DNA of 64,000 nucleotides, taken from CAYXZP01 sp964469485. Its GTDB lineage: Bacteria > Desulfobacterota > Binatia > UBA1149 > CAYXZP01. The DNA is taken from the NCBI GenBank assembly GCA_964469485.1, contig CAYXZP010000003.1, forward strand, positions 6,996-70,995, read 5' to 3'. This document shows positions 43,344-51,225 of this stretch, piece after piece. The notes beneath the pieces are model-generated. The model searched no databases. It saw nothing but the letters and a program-made list of their open reading frames with translations, and had not been told where the DNA came from. Each line of letters starts with the position of its first letter. Position 1 is the first letter of the stretch. The translations under genes were made by a program, and so were the position numbers.

Positions 43344-44573
43344 TCAGGACCGGTAGTCGAACAGCACCTTGACCGCACCGCTGCGGCCCTGATCGTAGCA
43401 GTCCATGAAAGCACGCTTGTACTGGCCCAAGCGGTAGCGGTGGCTGATGATGGGGGTCAGGTCGATGCGTCCCTGGCCGACCATCTCAAAGTACCACTCC
43501 ATGGCATGCATACGACGGTCCCCGATGGTCTCCATGCCGAAGGCGTTCGAACCGACCAGGGACACCTCTTTGAAATAAAGCGGCGTCCACTCGAAGCGCC
43601 GGGGTATCTCGACACCGCTGACGACCACGGTCCCGCGCGGTCTTGTCACCCGGACCCCGACCTCGAGGGTTTCGGGCAGGCCGACGGTGTCGTATATGAG
43701 GTCCACGCCGCCGGCGAGCATCGGCAGGCCACGCCACGGACGCCGTATCTCGGAACCGGTAAGCCCGGCCACGGCTTCGATCACGGCGGCGGCCGGGCGG
43801 TGCTCGAGCACGTGGTCCGCGCCGAAGCGCTCGGCCAGGCGGCGCTGGTGTCCGTAACGGGCCACGACGATGACCCGCACCCTCGCGTACAAAGCCTTGA
43901 GAACGGCCACCGCGGCCAGCCCCAGCGTGCCCGCCCCATAAACAAGCACGGTCGCGGCCTCGGGCGCCGGGCCGTGCAGGATGCCGTGCAGCGAGACCGA
44001 GAAAGGATCGGCCAGGACGGCGACCTCGTCGTCGACATCATCGGGAATGGGAATGCACTGAGACTCGTGGGCGGGGAAGAACTCGGCGAAGGCGCCGCTG
44101 GCGTCCCTGCAGTTGCCACTGTGGATTCCCGGCGCTAGCGCGCCGCGGGTGAAGTTCTCGCACTGCGCGTAGTCCCCCGTCCGGCACCACCTGCAGGGCG
44201 CCAGCCCGCGCGGGCCGCAGCCCAACCAGGGGTCGAGGAGGACCCGGTCGCCGACCCTGTGCCGGGTTACGGCCGGGCCGGTCCGTTCCACAACCCCTAC
44301 GGCCTCATGGCCCAGGACCTGGGGGAAAGAGATAAGAGAGGTCATCGGGTTGTCGTAGCTGCCGTTGAGGAAGACCTGCTTGTAATCGCTGCCGCAAAGG
44401 CCGCAGAGCCGGGTGCGTACGAGCAACCAGTCGTCTGCGGGTAGTTGCGGCTCGGGAATATTGCGGTGCCGCATAGGGGATGTCGGCCCCACATAAGCGC
44501 GCGCGAGAACTTGCCCGACAAGCTTGGTGGCCAGAGTGCGCGCCAGGCTGTTCTCGAAGACCAGGGCTTGCAC
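43344..44573 (-). CDS. Zinc-binding alcohol dehydrogenase family protein
   Basis: A 409-residue MDR dehydrogenase. Catalytic zinc Cys in LCGLCGSDYKQV, His-Glu in GHEAVG, and a structural zinc loop LAPCRWCRTGDYAQC. The NAD loop is YGAGTLGLAAVAV and is followed by a Arg-rich strand end (VVARYGHQRRL), which suggests NADP. The N-terminal 35 residues are longer than usual MDRs. The substrate is unknown. It lies 13 bases downstream of the DJ-1/PfpI gene in a leftward operon. Confidence 0.85.
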   Translation of the reverse strand: MQALVFENSLARTLATKLVGQVLARAYVGPTSPMRHRNIPEPQLPADDWLLVRTRLCGLCGSDYKQVFLNGSYDNPMTSLISFPQVLGHEAVGVVERTGPAVTRHRVGDRVLLDPWLGCGPRGLAPCRWCRTGDYAQCENFTRGALAPGIHSGNCRDASGAFAEFFPAHESQCIPIPDDVDDEVAVLADPFSVSLHGILHGPAPEAATVLVYGAGTLGLAAVAVLKALYARVRVIVVARYGHQRRLAERFGADHVLEHRPAAAVIEAVAGLTGSEIRRPWRGLPMLAGGVDLIYDTVGLPETLEVGVRVTRPRGTVVVSGVEIPRRFEWTPLYFKEVSLVGSNAFGMETIGDRRMHAMEWYFEMVGQGRIDLTPIISHRYRLGQYKRAFMDCYDQGRSGAVKVLFDYRS

Positions 44574-44586
44574 CGGCCGCCGGTCC

Positions 44587-45222
44587 TCAGTCGCCCCCGC
44601 GTCCGTGTTTGGCCGCGAAGGGGTCCCAGGATGGGTCCCGGTGCCATTCGTACTCGGTGGCTAGCGCAAGGGTCTCGGCCGCCTCCGGCCCGGCCAGGCG
44701 CGCGATAACGGCCAGCGCCATATCCATGCCGGCCGAAACACCCGAAGATGTCACGAACTTGCCGTCCTCGACCCAACGAGCCTCGCTTACCCATTCGACC
44801 TCGGGCCGGGTGCCGGCCACCGGTCCGAACCATGCCTTGTTGGTCGTGGCACGCCGTCCATCGAGCAGCCCCGTGCGGGCAAGCAGCATGGTCCCGGTAC
44901 ACACGGTCATGACCGTCTCCGCTTTGCCGGCCATATCGGCCAGCCAGTCGATCAGGACCTGGTCATCCACGGCCGTAACTGTGCCGACGCCTCCCGGAAC
45001 AAGAATGAGATCGAGATCAGGACAATCGGCGAACCCGTGATCGGCAACTACCTCGGTGCCCTGAGCACTGGCAACCGCTCCGGCCGAGGCCGCGACCATG
45101 CGGACCTCGACCACGCCCTCGAGGTTGCCGAACATCTCGACGGGGCCGAACACATCGAGAAGCTCGAAATCGGGGAACAGCAATACGCCGAGCCGTTTCA
45201 CTGCTGCTTGCTCGCTAGCCAT
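44587..45222 (-). CDS. DJ-1/PfpI family protein (GATase1-like)
   Basis: A 211-residue class-I glutamine amidotransferase-like protein. RLGVLLFPDFELLDVFGPVE gives the acidic residue on the first loop; the nucleophile elbow is VCTGTMLLARTG with Cys at about 105. TSSGVSAGMDMALA is the GATase1-like sequence typical of isonitrile hydratase-like and AraC-N-terminal members. It has no DNA-binding domain. Start ATG 45222 (17 bases after the small secreted-protein gene). Function may be isonitrile hydratase, glyoxalase III or chaperone; not decided. Confidence 0.8.
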   Translation of the reverse strand: MASEQAAVKRLGVLLFPDFELLDVFGPVEMFGNLEGVVEVRMVAASAGAVASAQGTEVVADHGFADCPDLDLILVPGGVGTVTAVDDQVLIDWLADMAGKAETVMTVCTGTMLLARTGLLDGRRATTNKAWFGPVAGTRPEVEWVSEARWVEDGKFVTSSGVSAGMDMALAVIARLAGPEAAETLALATEYEWHRDPSWDPFAAKHGRGGD

Positions 45223-45239
45223 GGCCGCGCAGGGTCCGG

Positions 45240-45539
45240 TCAGCCCGGCCTGCAATGACGGTGAGGGCGGCGTTCGGTGGAACGGCACTGTTCTGACAGC
45301 GCCCGCCGCTCGTCCTCATCGGGCGCAACCAGCTGGCCGAGAAAATGGAGCGGGCGGAACACCAACCATTCGGCCGCCTTGGCGGCCGGATACACAGCGT
45401 AATAGAGAATGCGCATGGGGTCGGAATCCTTGTCGGCATAGGGACCGGCTCGCAGCGGGCCCGCCGAGGCCGCCACCAAGGCCAGCGCCAGTCCCGCGAC
45501 CAGCAAGGCCCGGCTCAAACGCCGCGCCAGGCTCCTCAC
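45240..45539 (-). CDS. Small secreted protein, conserved RPLHFLGQLVAP
   Basis: A 99-residue exported protein with signal peptide LLVAGLALALVAASAGPLRA. The mature part has YAVYPAAKAAEWLVFRPLHF and the C-terminal His/Arg-rich tail. I know no function. The GTG start overlaps the stop of the small upstream gene (GTGA) and GAGGAGACGAAGG supplies a Shine-Dalgarno, so translation is well supported. Member of the leftward operon with DJ-1/PfpI and alcohol dehydrogenase genes. Confidence 0.65.
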   Translation of the reverse strand: MRSLARRLSRALLVAGLALALVAASAGPLRAGPYADKDSDPMRILYYAVYPAAKAAEWLVFRPLHFLGQLVAPDEDERRALSEQCRSTERRPHRHCRPG

Positions 45540-45727
45540 CCCTTCGTCTCCTCTTCAATACCCTCGTTCACGTCGCGCTCCTCATCGCGGCGGTCGTAGC
45601 GCTTGGCCGGTTTCTCGACCCGGACGGGTGGGGCCACCGGCTTGCGCCCGGGCGGCCCGGCCCCTTTCTCTTTCTCCGCTCTCCGGCGACCCCCCGGGCC
45701 CCCGCCGGAATGCCCCTTGCTCAACAC
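45536..45727 (-). CDS. Small basic/acidic hypothetical protein
   Basis: A 63-residue low-complexity protein from GTG 45727: Gly/Arg/Lys-rich first half, then PAKRYDRRDEERDVNEGIEEETKG at the end, acidic. No hydrophobic segment. Three indirect supports: its TGA overlaps the GTG of the next gene (GTGA) as elsewhere in this genome, a TACAAA -10 ends 8 bases before its start, and it fills an otherwise empty 250-base gap. It could equally be a leader region of the operon. Function unknown. Confidence 0.45.
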   Translation of the reverse strand: MLSKGHSGGGPGGRRRAEKEKGAGPPGRKPVAPPVRVEKPAKRYDRRDEERDVNEGIEEETKG

Positions 45728-45735
45728 CGCGCTTG

Positions 45736-45764
45736 TTTGTACACCAATGGCACGGCTCGTCGAA
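45736..45764 (-). promoter_or_regulatory. Possible promoter of the small-protein/DJ-1/ADH operon
   Basis: Minus strand: weak -35 TTCGAC (45759-45764), 17-base spacer, TACAAA (45736-45741), 8 bases before GTG 45727; divergent from the E2-type gene. Confidence 0.4.
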
Positions 45765-45793
45765 AGCGCACGGGCCAGCCCCGGGTCCCACGG

Positions 45794-46645
45794 ATGGCCG
45801 AACGTTTCAAACCCCTGGCAAACCCTTCGACCTGGCGTCGAATGGCCCCCCATGCCTGGAGCTCCCCCAGTGACCCGAGCGTGTACTCGCTCATCAACCT
45901 CGACATGACCAAGGCGCTGGCCTACCTCGAAGACCTGGCCGCTGCCGGCGCCGCGACGCCCACGGTCACGCACCTGGTCGTCAAGGCCCTGGCCGAAGCC
46001 ATCGCGCGCTATCCCGAGTCCAATGCCATCATCGCCCGGCGCCGGATCTACCTACGCGATAGTGTCGATATCTACTGCCAGGTGGCCACCGACGGTGGCC
46101 GCGACCTGTCCGGGGCAAAGATCGCCGGGGCCGACAGGCTGAGCGTCGCCGAGATCGCCGACCAAGTGGCCACGCGCGCCGATGCGGTACGGCGTCACCA
46201 GGACGCGGGCTCGGAATCGACCAAGCGTCTGTTCAAGGGCCTGCCCGGGCCGCTGTTGCGCGCCGCGATAGGGCTGGCCGGCTACCTGACCTACGAACTG
46301 AGACTCGATCTCAGCCGCCTCGGTATTCCCTTCGATCAGTTCGGCTCGGCAATGGTATCGAACGTCGGGATCTGGGGAGTGGAGAACGCGCTCGCACCCT
46401 TGGTGCCGCCATCGCGGGTACCCATAGTCCTGCTCGTCGGCGAGGTGCAGGAGCGCCCGGTGGCCCGCAATGGGGCTGTCGTGGCGGCACCCTGTGTTAC
46501 GCTTGGTGGGACCTTCGACCACCGCATCCTCGACGGCTACCAGTCCAGCGCCATGTTGCGGGTGCTCAAGTCCTCGCTCGAGGATCCGGCGGCCGCTTTC
46601 GGGCCAGCCAACCTATCCAGCTCAGCTGCCGCTGCCCACGGTTAG
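45794..46645 (+). CDS. 2-oxoacid dehydrogenase acyltransferase (E2) catalytic domain, lipoyl-less
   Basis: A 283-residue protein that is only the trimeric acyltransferase domain of E2 enzymes: no lipoyl domain and no peripheral-subunit-binding domain precede it. The active site is GGTFDHRILDGYQ (DHRxxDG, His and Asp present), with LGIPFDQFGSAMVSNVGIWG and VPIVLLVGEVQE as the usual central motifs. Start ATG 45794 gives MAERFKPLANPS; the long upstream frame is poor. It may act as a free acyl-CoA acyltransferase rather than in a pyruvate dehydrogenase complex; no E1/E3 genes are nearby. Convergent overlap of 80 bases with pgeF. Confidence 0.82.
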   Translation: MAERFKPLANPSTWRRMAPHAWSSPSDPSVYSLINLDMTKALAYLEDLAAAGAATPTVTHLVVKALAEAIARYPESNAIIARRRIYLRDSVDIYCQVATDGGRDLSGAKIAGADRLSVAEIADQVATRADAVRRHQDAGSESTKRLFKGLPGPLLRAAIGLAGYLTYELRLDLSRLGIPFDQFGSAMVSNVGIWGVENALAPLVPPSRVPIVLLVGEVQERPVARNGAVVAAPCVTLGGTFDHRILDGYQSSAMLRVLKSSLEDPAAAFGPANLSSSAAAAHG

Positions 46646-47291
46646 CCCCGCCCCGGTAAGAGTAATAGCGAGCCGGGCTACAAAGGGTGCACGGCGCCGC
46701 GAGCTGTATGTGGGCGGGGGCCAGGCCGGCCCTCTCCAAGAGCCGGCCGCCGGCCGCCCTCAGGTCGAGATGCGACCCGCCGCCACGCACCGCACTACCG
46801 AGGTCCGAGTCTTCGAAGGCGGCCCGGACCTCGCGCCCCACCTCGTAACAGCATGGACCGATCGAAGGTCCGAGGGCCGCTTCGAGCGCGCCCGGCTCGA
46901 CCCCGGCTTGGCGTGCGGCATCCACTGTGTTCTCGAGCACACCGGCGAGCATGCCGCGCCAGCCCGCATGCGCGGCCGCGGCCCAGACGGGCTCACCCAT
47001 GGCGCCGCGGGCCAGCAGCAGAACGGGCACGCAGTCGGCCGTGGCAACGGCCACAAGGCGGCCCGGACGGTCCACGACAACGGCGTCGGCCTCGGCCGAG
47101 CCGGACGCGGCCTCATCGGCCGTCACCACGCGAGCACCGTGCACCTGCAGGGCCAGGTACGGAGGCTCGGGTGGGGCGGCGCCTTTTTCCCCAAAACCGG
47201 CCAGCAGGCCGGCCACCGGGCGCCAGGCCTCCGGCACCGTCACGGCCTCGGGAGCCGGCCGGCCGGCCTCCTTGCGAGCAGTCGTGGCCAT
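46566..47291 (-). CDS. pgeF: Peptidoglycan editing factor PgeF (DUF152/YfiH, laccase-domain)
   Basis: Cytoplasmic amidase that removes mis-incorporated amino acids from muropeptides; the family was long called multicopper laccase-like. The zinc site residues are in QVHGARVV, TADCVPVLLL and HAGWRG, and the family sequences GPSIGPCCYEVG, CTLC and RQLSWIG follow. At 241 residues the length is normal. The last residues (after RQLSWIG) and the stop overlap the convergent E2-type gene by 80 bases. The start is ATG 47291. Confidence 0.9.
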   Translation of the reverse strand: MATTARKEAGRPAPEAVTVPEAWRPVAGLLAGFGEKGAAPPEPPYLALQVHGARVVTADEAASGSAEADAVVVDRPGRLVAVATADCVPVLLLARGAMGEPVWAAAAHAGWRGMLAGVLENTVDAARQAGVEPGALEAALGPSIGPCCYEVGREVRAAFEDSDLGSAVRGGGSHLDLRAAGGRLLERAGLAPAHIQLAAPCTLCSPARYYSYRGGANRGQRQLSWIGWLARKRPPDPRART

Positions 47292-47348
47292 GATAGGTTG
47301 TCAGTTTTGCTCAGCTGGCCCCGCCCTGCATGTGCGAAACGGGGTCGC

Positions 47349-50180
47349 ATGTGTGAACGCTTTCCGGCCGGCCGTTGCGCACTAAACTTGAAGAAGGCCA
47401 TCCGCATAGAGGGTGCTCGCACCCACAACCTCAAGGGGATCTCCTGCCGTTTCCCCGCTCGCAAGATATCGGTCGTGACCGGCGTATCGGGCTCGGGCAA
47501 ATCCTCTCTGGTGTTCGACACCCTATACGCCGAGGGGCAACGCCGCTACGTACAATCGCTGTCGACATACGCCCGGCTGTTCCTCGAACAGATGGACCGC
47601 CCGGACGTCGACCGCATAAGTGACATACCGCCGGCCATCGCTCTCGAACAGAAGAACTCCATCAAGAACGCCCGCTCGACCGTCGGCACCATAACCGAGG
47701 TCCACGACTACCTGCGCCTGCTCATGACACACGCCGGTCTCGTGTCGTGTACCGCATGCCGCGGCACGGTCGGCAGCGACGACGTCGGGGCTGTGGTTTC
47801 GACCCTGCTCGACACGGCGGCGGGACAACGCGTTGCCATCTGCGCCGAGATCCGGACAGGCGGCATCGAGTCGGAGGAAATAGCGGCTGTTCTCGCCAAG
47901 CAGGGCTGGTCGCGGATAGTCGTCGGTGACGAGGTTGTGTCCATCGACGATATCGGCGCCACGAGCATACCCGCAAAAGCCGTCGAGGTGGTCGTGGACC
48001 GCCTGTCGGTCACCGAGGACCGCCGCACGCGCCTGGCCGAGGCCATCGAGAAGGGCTTCGAGATGGGCGACGGGAGGCTGCGAGTGCTGGCGGCCGAAGC
48101 CGGCGGCGCCGGCGGGCTGCCCGTCGTCTTCGACCGTCGTTTCCATTGCCGTGATTGCGGCAAGGAGTTCCCGCGCCCCACCCCGCATCTGTTCAGCTTC
48201 AACAGCCCGCTTGGCGCCTGCCCCGAATGCGAAGGCTTCGGCCGTATAGTCGACATCAACATGGACAAGGTCATCCCGAACAAGCGGCTTTCGCTCAGGG
48301 ACGGCGCCATCGCACCGTGGAGCACGCCGGCCTACAGCGATTTTCAGCTCGACTTCCTCGCCGCCGCCGAACGCCTCGGCTACTCGACCGAACTCCCCTA
48401 CTCCCAGCTGGGCGAGGAGGCCCAGGCCTGGATACTCGAAGGTGACCGGGAGAACCCGGGCATCACTGGTTTCTTCGAATGGCTCGAGTCGCGGCGTTAC
48501 AAGACCCACGTACGCATCCTGCTGGCCCGCTACAGGAGCTACCGCACCTGCCCGTCGTGCAAGGGCAGCCGTCTGACGGACGAAGCCCTGGCGGTGCGTA
48601 TCGGTAGGCGCAACATCGCCGACCTGGCCGCGACGAGCATCGCCGACCTCGCCAAGGCGCTGCCCAGGCTCAAGCTCGATGCGGATACCAAGGAACGGAC
48701 CCGCTCGGTGGTGCGCGAGCTAAAGAACCGTCTCGGTTATCTCGTCGAAGTGGGGCTCGGCTACCTCACCCTCGACCGTCAGGCGAGAACGCTCTCGGGC
48801 GGGGAAGCGCAGCGTATACACCTGGCCGCTGCGCTCGGCAGCTCGCTGACCGACACGCTTTACGCGCTCGACGAACCGACCGTCGGCCTCCACCCACGCG
48901 ACGGAAAACGTTTGCTCAAGGTGCTCAAGCGCCTCACCAGGATGGGCAATACCGTCGTCGTCGTCGAGCATGATCCGACCATCATCGAAGGCGCCGACCA
49001 CGTCATCGACCTCGGCCCGGCCGGCGGTACCAAGGGCGGCGAAGTTCTGTACGAAGGCCGGCCGGCGGGCCTCGCGGCCGGCGACACGCCGACGGGACGC
49101 TTGCTGCTGATCCGCGCGCTGCACCGCCAGAAAAGATCCGACGGCAACGGCAACGGCGAAAGCCTGACGCTGCACGGCGCCCGGGCAAACAACCTCGACA
49201 TCGACGAGCTCGAAATCCCGCTCGGCCGACTCGTTTGCGTGACCGGCGTCTCGGGGTCGGGCAAGTCGACGTTGGTCGAGAAGGTCATACACGAAAATTA
49301 CCTCAGGCAGCGTGGAGAAGGCGGCCATGAGGCCGGGCACTGCGACTCGATAGAAGGCTTCGAGAAGATCGAGGACATGCTGCTCATGAACCAAGCCCCG
49401 CTCGGACGTTCCGTACGGTCGAACCCGGCGACATACCTCAAATGCTACGACGACATCCGCAGACTCTTCGCTTCGACCACCGAGGCAAGGCGCGCCAAGA
49501 CGGGCGCGGGGGCTTTCTCGTTCAATACGGTCGGCGGCCGGTGTGAACACTGCCAGGGCACCGGCAACGTGACGCTCGAGATGCACTTCATGGCCGACAT
49601 CGACGTCACCTGTGACGAATGCGGGGGGAGGCGCTTCAAAAAAGAGATCCTCGGCATTCGCTACCATGACCTCAACATCAACGACGTGCTCGCGCTTACG
49701 ATCGACGAGGCCGCCCGTTTCTTCGCCGACCGTGCGGCGCTGGCCAACAAGCTCGCCTGCCTGACCTCCGTGGGCCTGGGCTACCTTTCACTCGGACAGT
49801 CCACGGCCAGCCTTTCCGGCGGCGAGGCCCAACGGCTCAAGCTCGCCTCCTTCCTGGTCGAGGAATCCAGCGAGGGCCGGTCCATGTTCATCTTCGATGA
49901 ACCCACCACGGGACTGCACCTGCAGGACGTGCACACGCTCATCTCGGTCTTCGACGGGTTGGTCGCACGCGGCCATTCGGTTCTCGTGATAGAGCACCAC
50001 ACCGACTTCATCTCGCACGCCGACCACATCGTCGATCTCGGGCCCGAGGGCGGCGACGGGGGCGGACGCGTCGTGGTCGAGGGACCGCCCCTGGCCGTGG
50101 CCGAGTGCGCCGGTTCGTATACCGGCCGGGAGCTGAGAGGGCTTTTGGGGATAGAGCCGGATGCGGAAAGCGGGCCTTAG
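47349..50180 (+). CDS. uvrA: Excinuclease ABC subunit UvrA
   Basis: Damage-recognition ATPase of nucleotide excision repair, 943 residues, normal length. Two ABC modules: Walker A GVSGSGKSS and GVSGSGKST, each with an LSGGEAQR signature and a LDEPTVGLHP / FDEPTTGLHL Walker B. Zinc modules: CRDC...CPEC, CPSCKGSR and GRCEHCQGTG...CDEC. The second-half motif reads MNQAPLGRSVRSNPATY, where the usual form has DQSPIGR, so the protein belongs to a divergent clade. ATG 47349 (GGGG 4 bases upstream) gives MCERF; TTG 47388 would give MKKAIRIEGARTHNLKG, closer to the family. UvrB and UvrC are not in the window. Confidence 0.93.
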   Translation: MCERFPAGRCALNLKKAIRIEGARTHNLKGISCRFPARKISVVTGVSGSGKSSLVFDTLYAEGQRRYVQSLSTYARLFLEQMDRPDVDRISDIPPAIALEQKNSIKNARSTVGTITEVHDYLRLLMTHAGLVSCTACRGTVGSDDVGAVVSTLLDTAAGQRVAICAEIRTGGIESEEIAAVLAKQGWSRIVVGDEVVSIDDIGATSIPAKAVEVVVDRLSVTEDRRTRLAEAIEKGFEMGDGRLRVLAAEAGGAGGLPVVFDRRFHCRDCGKEFPRPTPHLFSFNSPLGACPECEGFGRIVDINMDKVIPNKRLSLRDGAIAPWSTPAYSDFQLDFLAAAERLGYSTELPYSQLGEEAQAWILEGDRENPGITGFFEWLESRRYKTHVRILLARYRSYRTCPSCKGSRLTDEALAVRIGRRNIADLAATSIADLAKALPRLKLDADTKERTRSVVRELKNRLGYLVEVGLGYLTLDRQARTLSGGEAQRIHLAAALGSSLTDTLYALDEPTVGLHPRDGKRLLKVLKRLTRMGNTVVVVEHDPTIIEGADHVIDLGPAGGTKGGEVLYEGRPAGLAAGDTPTGRLLLIRALHRQKRSDGNGNGESLTLHGARANNLDIDELEIPLGRLVCVTGVSGSGKSTLVEKVIHENYLRQRGEGGHEAGHCDSIEGFEKIEDMLLMNQAPLGRSVRSNPATYLKCYDDIRRLFASTTEARRAKTGAGAFSFNTVGGRCEHCQGTGNVTLEMHFMADIDVTCDECGGRRFKKEILGIRYHDLNINDVLALTIDEAARFFADRAALANKLACLTSVGLGYLSLGQSTASLSGGEAQRLKLASFLVEESSEGRSMFIFDEPTTGLHLQDVHTLISVFDGLVARGHSVLVIEHHTDFISHADHIVDLGPEGGDGGGRVVVEGPPLAVAECAGSYTGRELRGLLGIEPDAESGP

Positions 50181-50641
50181 CCGGCGTTCACACTCACCTC
50201 GACAAGCTCGATCGAAGAGGCCTGACGCAACTCTTCGAGGGTCTCCATCTTATAAGGCCGCTCGTAAAAGACCCGGCTGATCCCCGTGTTCACGATGACC
50301 TTGAAGCAGTGGACACAGGGGGTGTGGGTGACGTAGATGTCGGCGCCGTCTATGCGTATACCGTTGCGCGCCGCCTGCGCGATCGCGTTCATCTCGGCAT
50401 GAATGGTCCGGAAACAATTCTCTTCCAGCCCGCCGTCGGGCGTGCGAGACTCGTAGACGAGACAGCCGGCGTCGATGCAGTGCGGCATGCCCGCGGGGGC
50501 GCCGTTATAGCCGGTTGCCAGTATGCTGCGGTCGCGGACCATGACGGCTCCGACCTTGGCGCGCAGACAGGTCGACCGGCCGGCGACCTCGCGCGTGATG
50601 GTCATGAAATACTCGTCCCAACTCGGGCGCTCGGCCGCCAT
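50177..50641 (-). CDS. dCMP deaminase (ComEB-like cytidine/deoxycytidylate deaminase)
   Basis: Zn enzyme that makes dUMP from dCMP for dTMP synthesis. The 154-residue protein has the HAE motif in TIHAEMNAIA and PCVHC, the two zinc-site motifs, plus an additional CLRAKVGAVMVRD strand. The HIDAGC-like NGAPAGMPHC motif places it in the dCMP/ComE group rather than cytidine deaminase. It converges with uvrA by 4 bases and starts with ATG 50641. Confidence 0.9.
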   Translation of the reverse strand: MAAERPSWDEYFMTITREVAGRSTCLRAKVGAVMVRDRSILATGYNGAPAGMPHCIDAGCLVYESRTPDGGLEENCFRTIHAEMNAIAQAARNGIRIDGADIYVTHTPCVHCFKVIVNTGISRVFYERPYKMETLEELRQASSIELVEVSVNAG

Positions 50642-50649
50642 AACGCGTC

Positions 50650-50678
50650 GCTCTAGCAGATTGGCATGGCGCGGTTAA
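50650..50678 (-). promoter_or_regulatory. Promoter of the dCMP deaminase gene
   Basis: Minus strand: TTAACC (50673-50678), 17-base spacer, TAGAGC (50650-50655), 8 bases before ATG 50641; short-leader arrangement. Confidence 0.4.
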
Positions 50679-50693
50679 GCGATAGCGTCCTGT

Positions 50694-50722
50694 TTGACGC
50701 CATGGGACCCTTCGCCCATATT
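50694..50722 (+). promoter_or_regulatory. Promoter of tRNA-Gly and probably the ccm genes
   Basis: TTGACG (50694-50699), 17-base spacer, CATATT (50717-50722); +1 expected near 50729, 4 bases before the tRNA. It is the only recognisable promoter for the ccm genes. Confidence 0.55.
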
Positions 50723-50732
50723 CTCGGCCGAG

Positions 50733-50807
<75 letters not shown>

Positions 50808-50811
50808 TTCT

Positions 50812-51225
50812 TTGTTGAACCGCAACAGCAAGTTCATCGTCGGCATCGCCATCATCGTCGCGACCGTGACTTTCCTCGTGTACACGGCCGTCAACGAGAC
50901 CAAGATGTACATGCTGACGGTCTCCGAATACCTCGGCGCGGGCCGTGCCTACGCGGGACAGACGGTGCGCGTGGCCGGACGCGTGAGCAGCGGCACCATG
51001 CAGTGGAAGGCCGATGCGCTCGACCTCAGGTTCACCCTCGACGATATCGAGGACGAGGGGGCTCTCGACGTNNNNNNNNNNTACACCGGATTGTTGCCCG
51101 ACATGTTCGCCGAGGACCGCGACGTGATCATCGAAGGCCCCGGACACGCCGGCGGCATCTTCGAAGCCCGCACCATACTGACCTCCTGCCCCTCGAAGTA
51201 CGAAGCCGACAAAGGCGCGCAGTGA
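50812..51225 (+). CDS. ccmE: Haem chaperone CcmE, CxxxY type
   Basis: Periplasmic haem carrier of cytochrome c maturation, anchored by one N-terminal helix (SKFIVGIAIIVATVTFLVYT). The OB-fold body includes VRVAGRVSSGTM and YTGLLPDMF. The haem-binding site, usually HxxxY, is Cys-Pro-Ser-Lys-Tyr near the C-terminus: the CxxxY form of System I*. A ten-N gap replaces residues just before YTGLLPD but keeps the frame, as the family (V-x-x-x-Y spacing) predicts. The start is TTG 50812 or 50815, 4-7 bases after the tRNA, so there is no room for a Shine-Dalgarno. 137 residues. Confidence 0.85.
   Translation: MLNRNSKFIVGIAIIVATVTFLVYTAVNETKMYMLTVSEYLGAGRAYAGQTVRVAGRVSSGTMQWKADALDLRFTLDDIEDEGALDXXXXYTGLLPDMFAEDRDVIIEGPGHAGGIFEARTILTSCPSKYEADKGAQ
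51072..51081. other. Assembly gap (10 N) inside ccmE
   Basis: Here the ten Ns are consistent with the frame (GTN NNN NNN NNN TAC), matching the V-x-x-x-Y spacing of CcmE, so the real gap may be 10 or differ by a multiple of three. Confidence 0.95.

Noticed and set aside
45098..45793. N-terminal extension of the E2-type frame
   Set aside because: Low-complexity, antisense to the small-protein genes; no lipoyl domain.
46470..47348. Long upstream extension of the uvrA frame
   Set aside because: Runs under the pgeF gene on the other strand and has no UvrA-like sequence; uvrA starts at 47349 or 47388.
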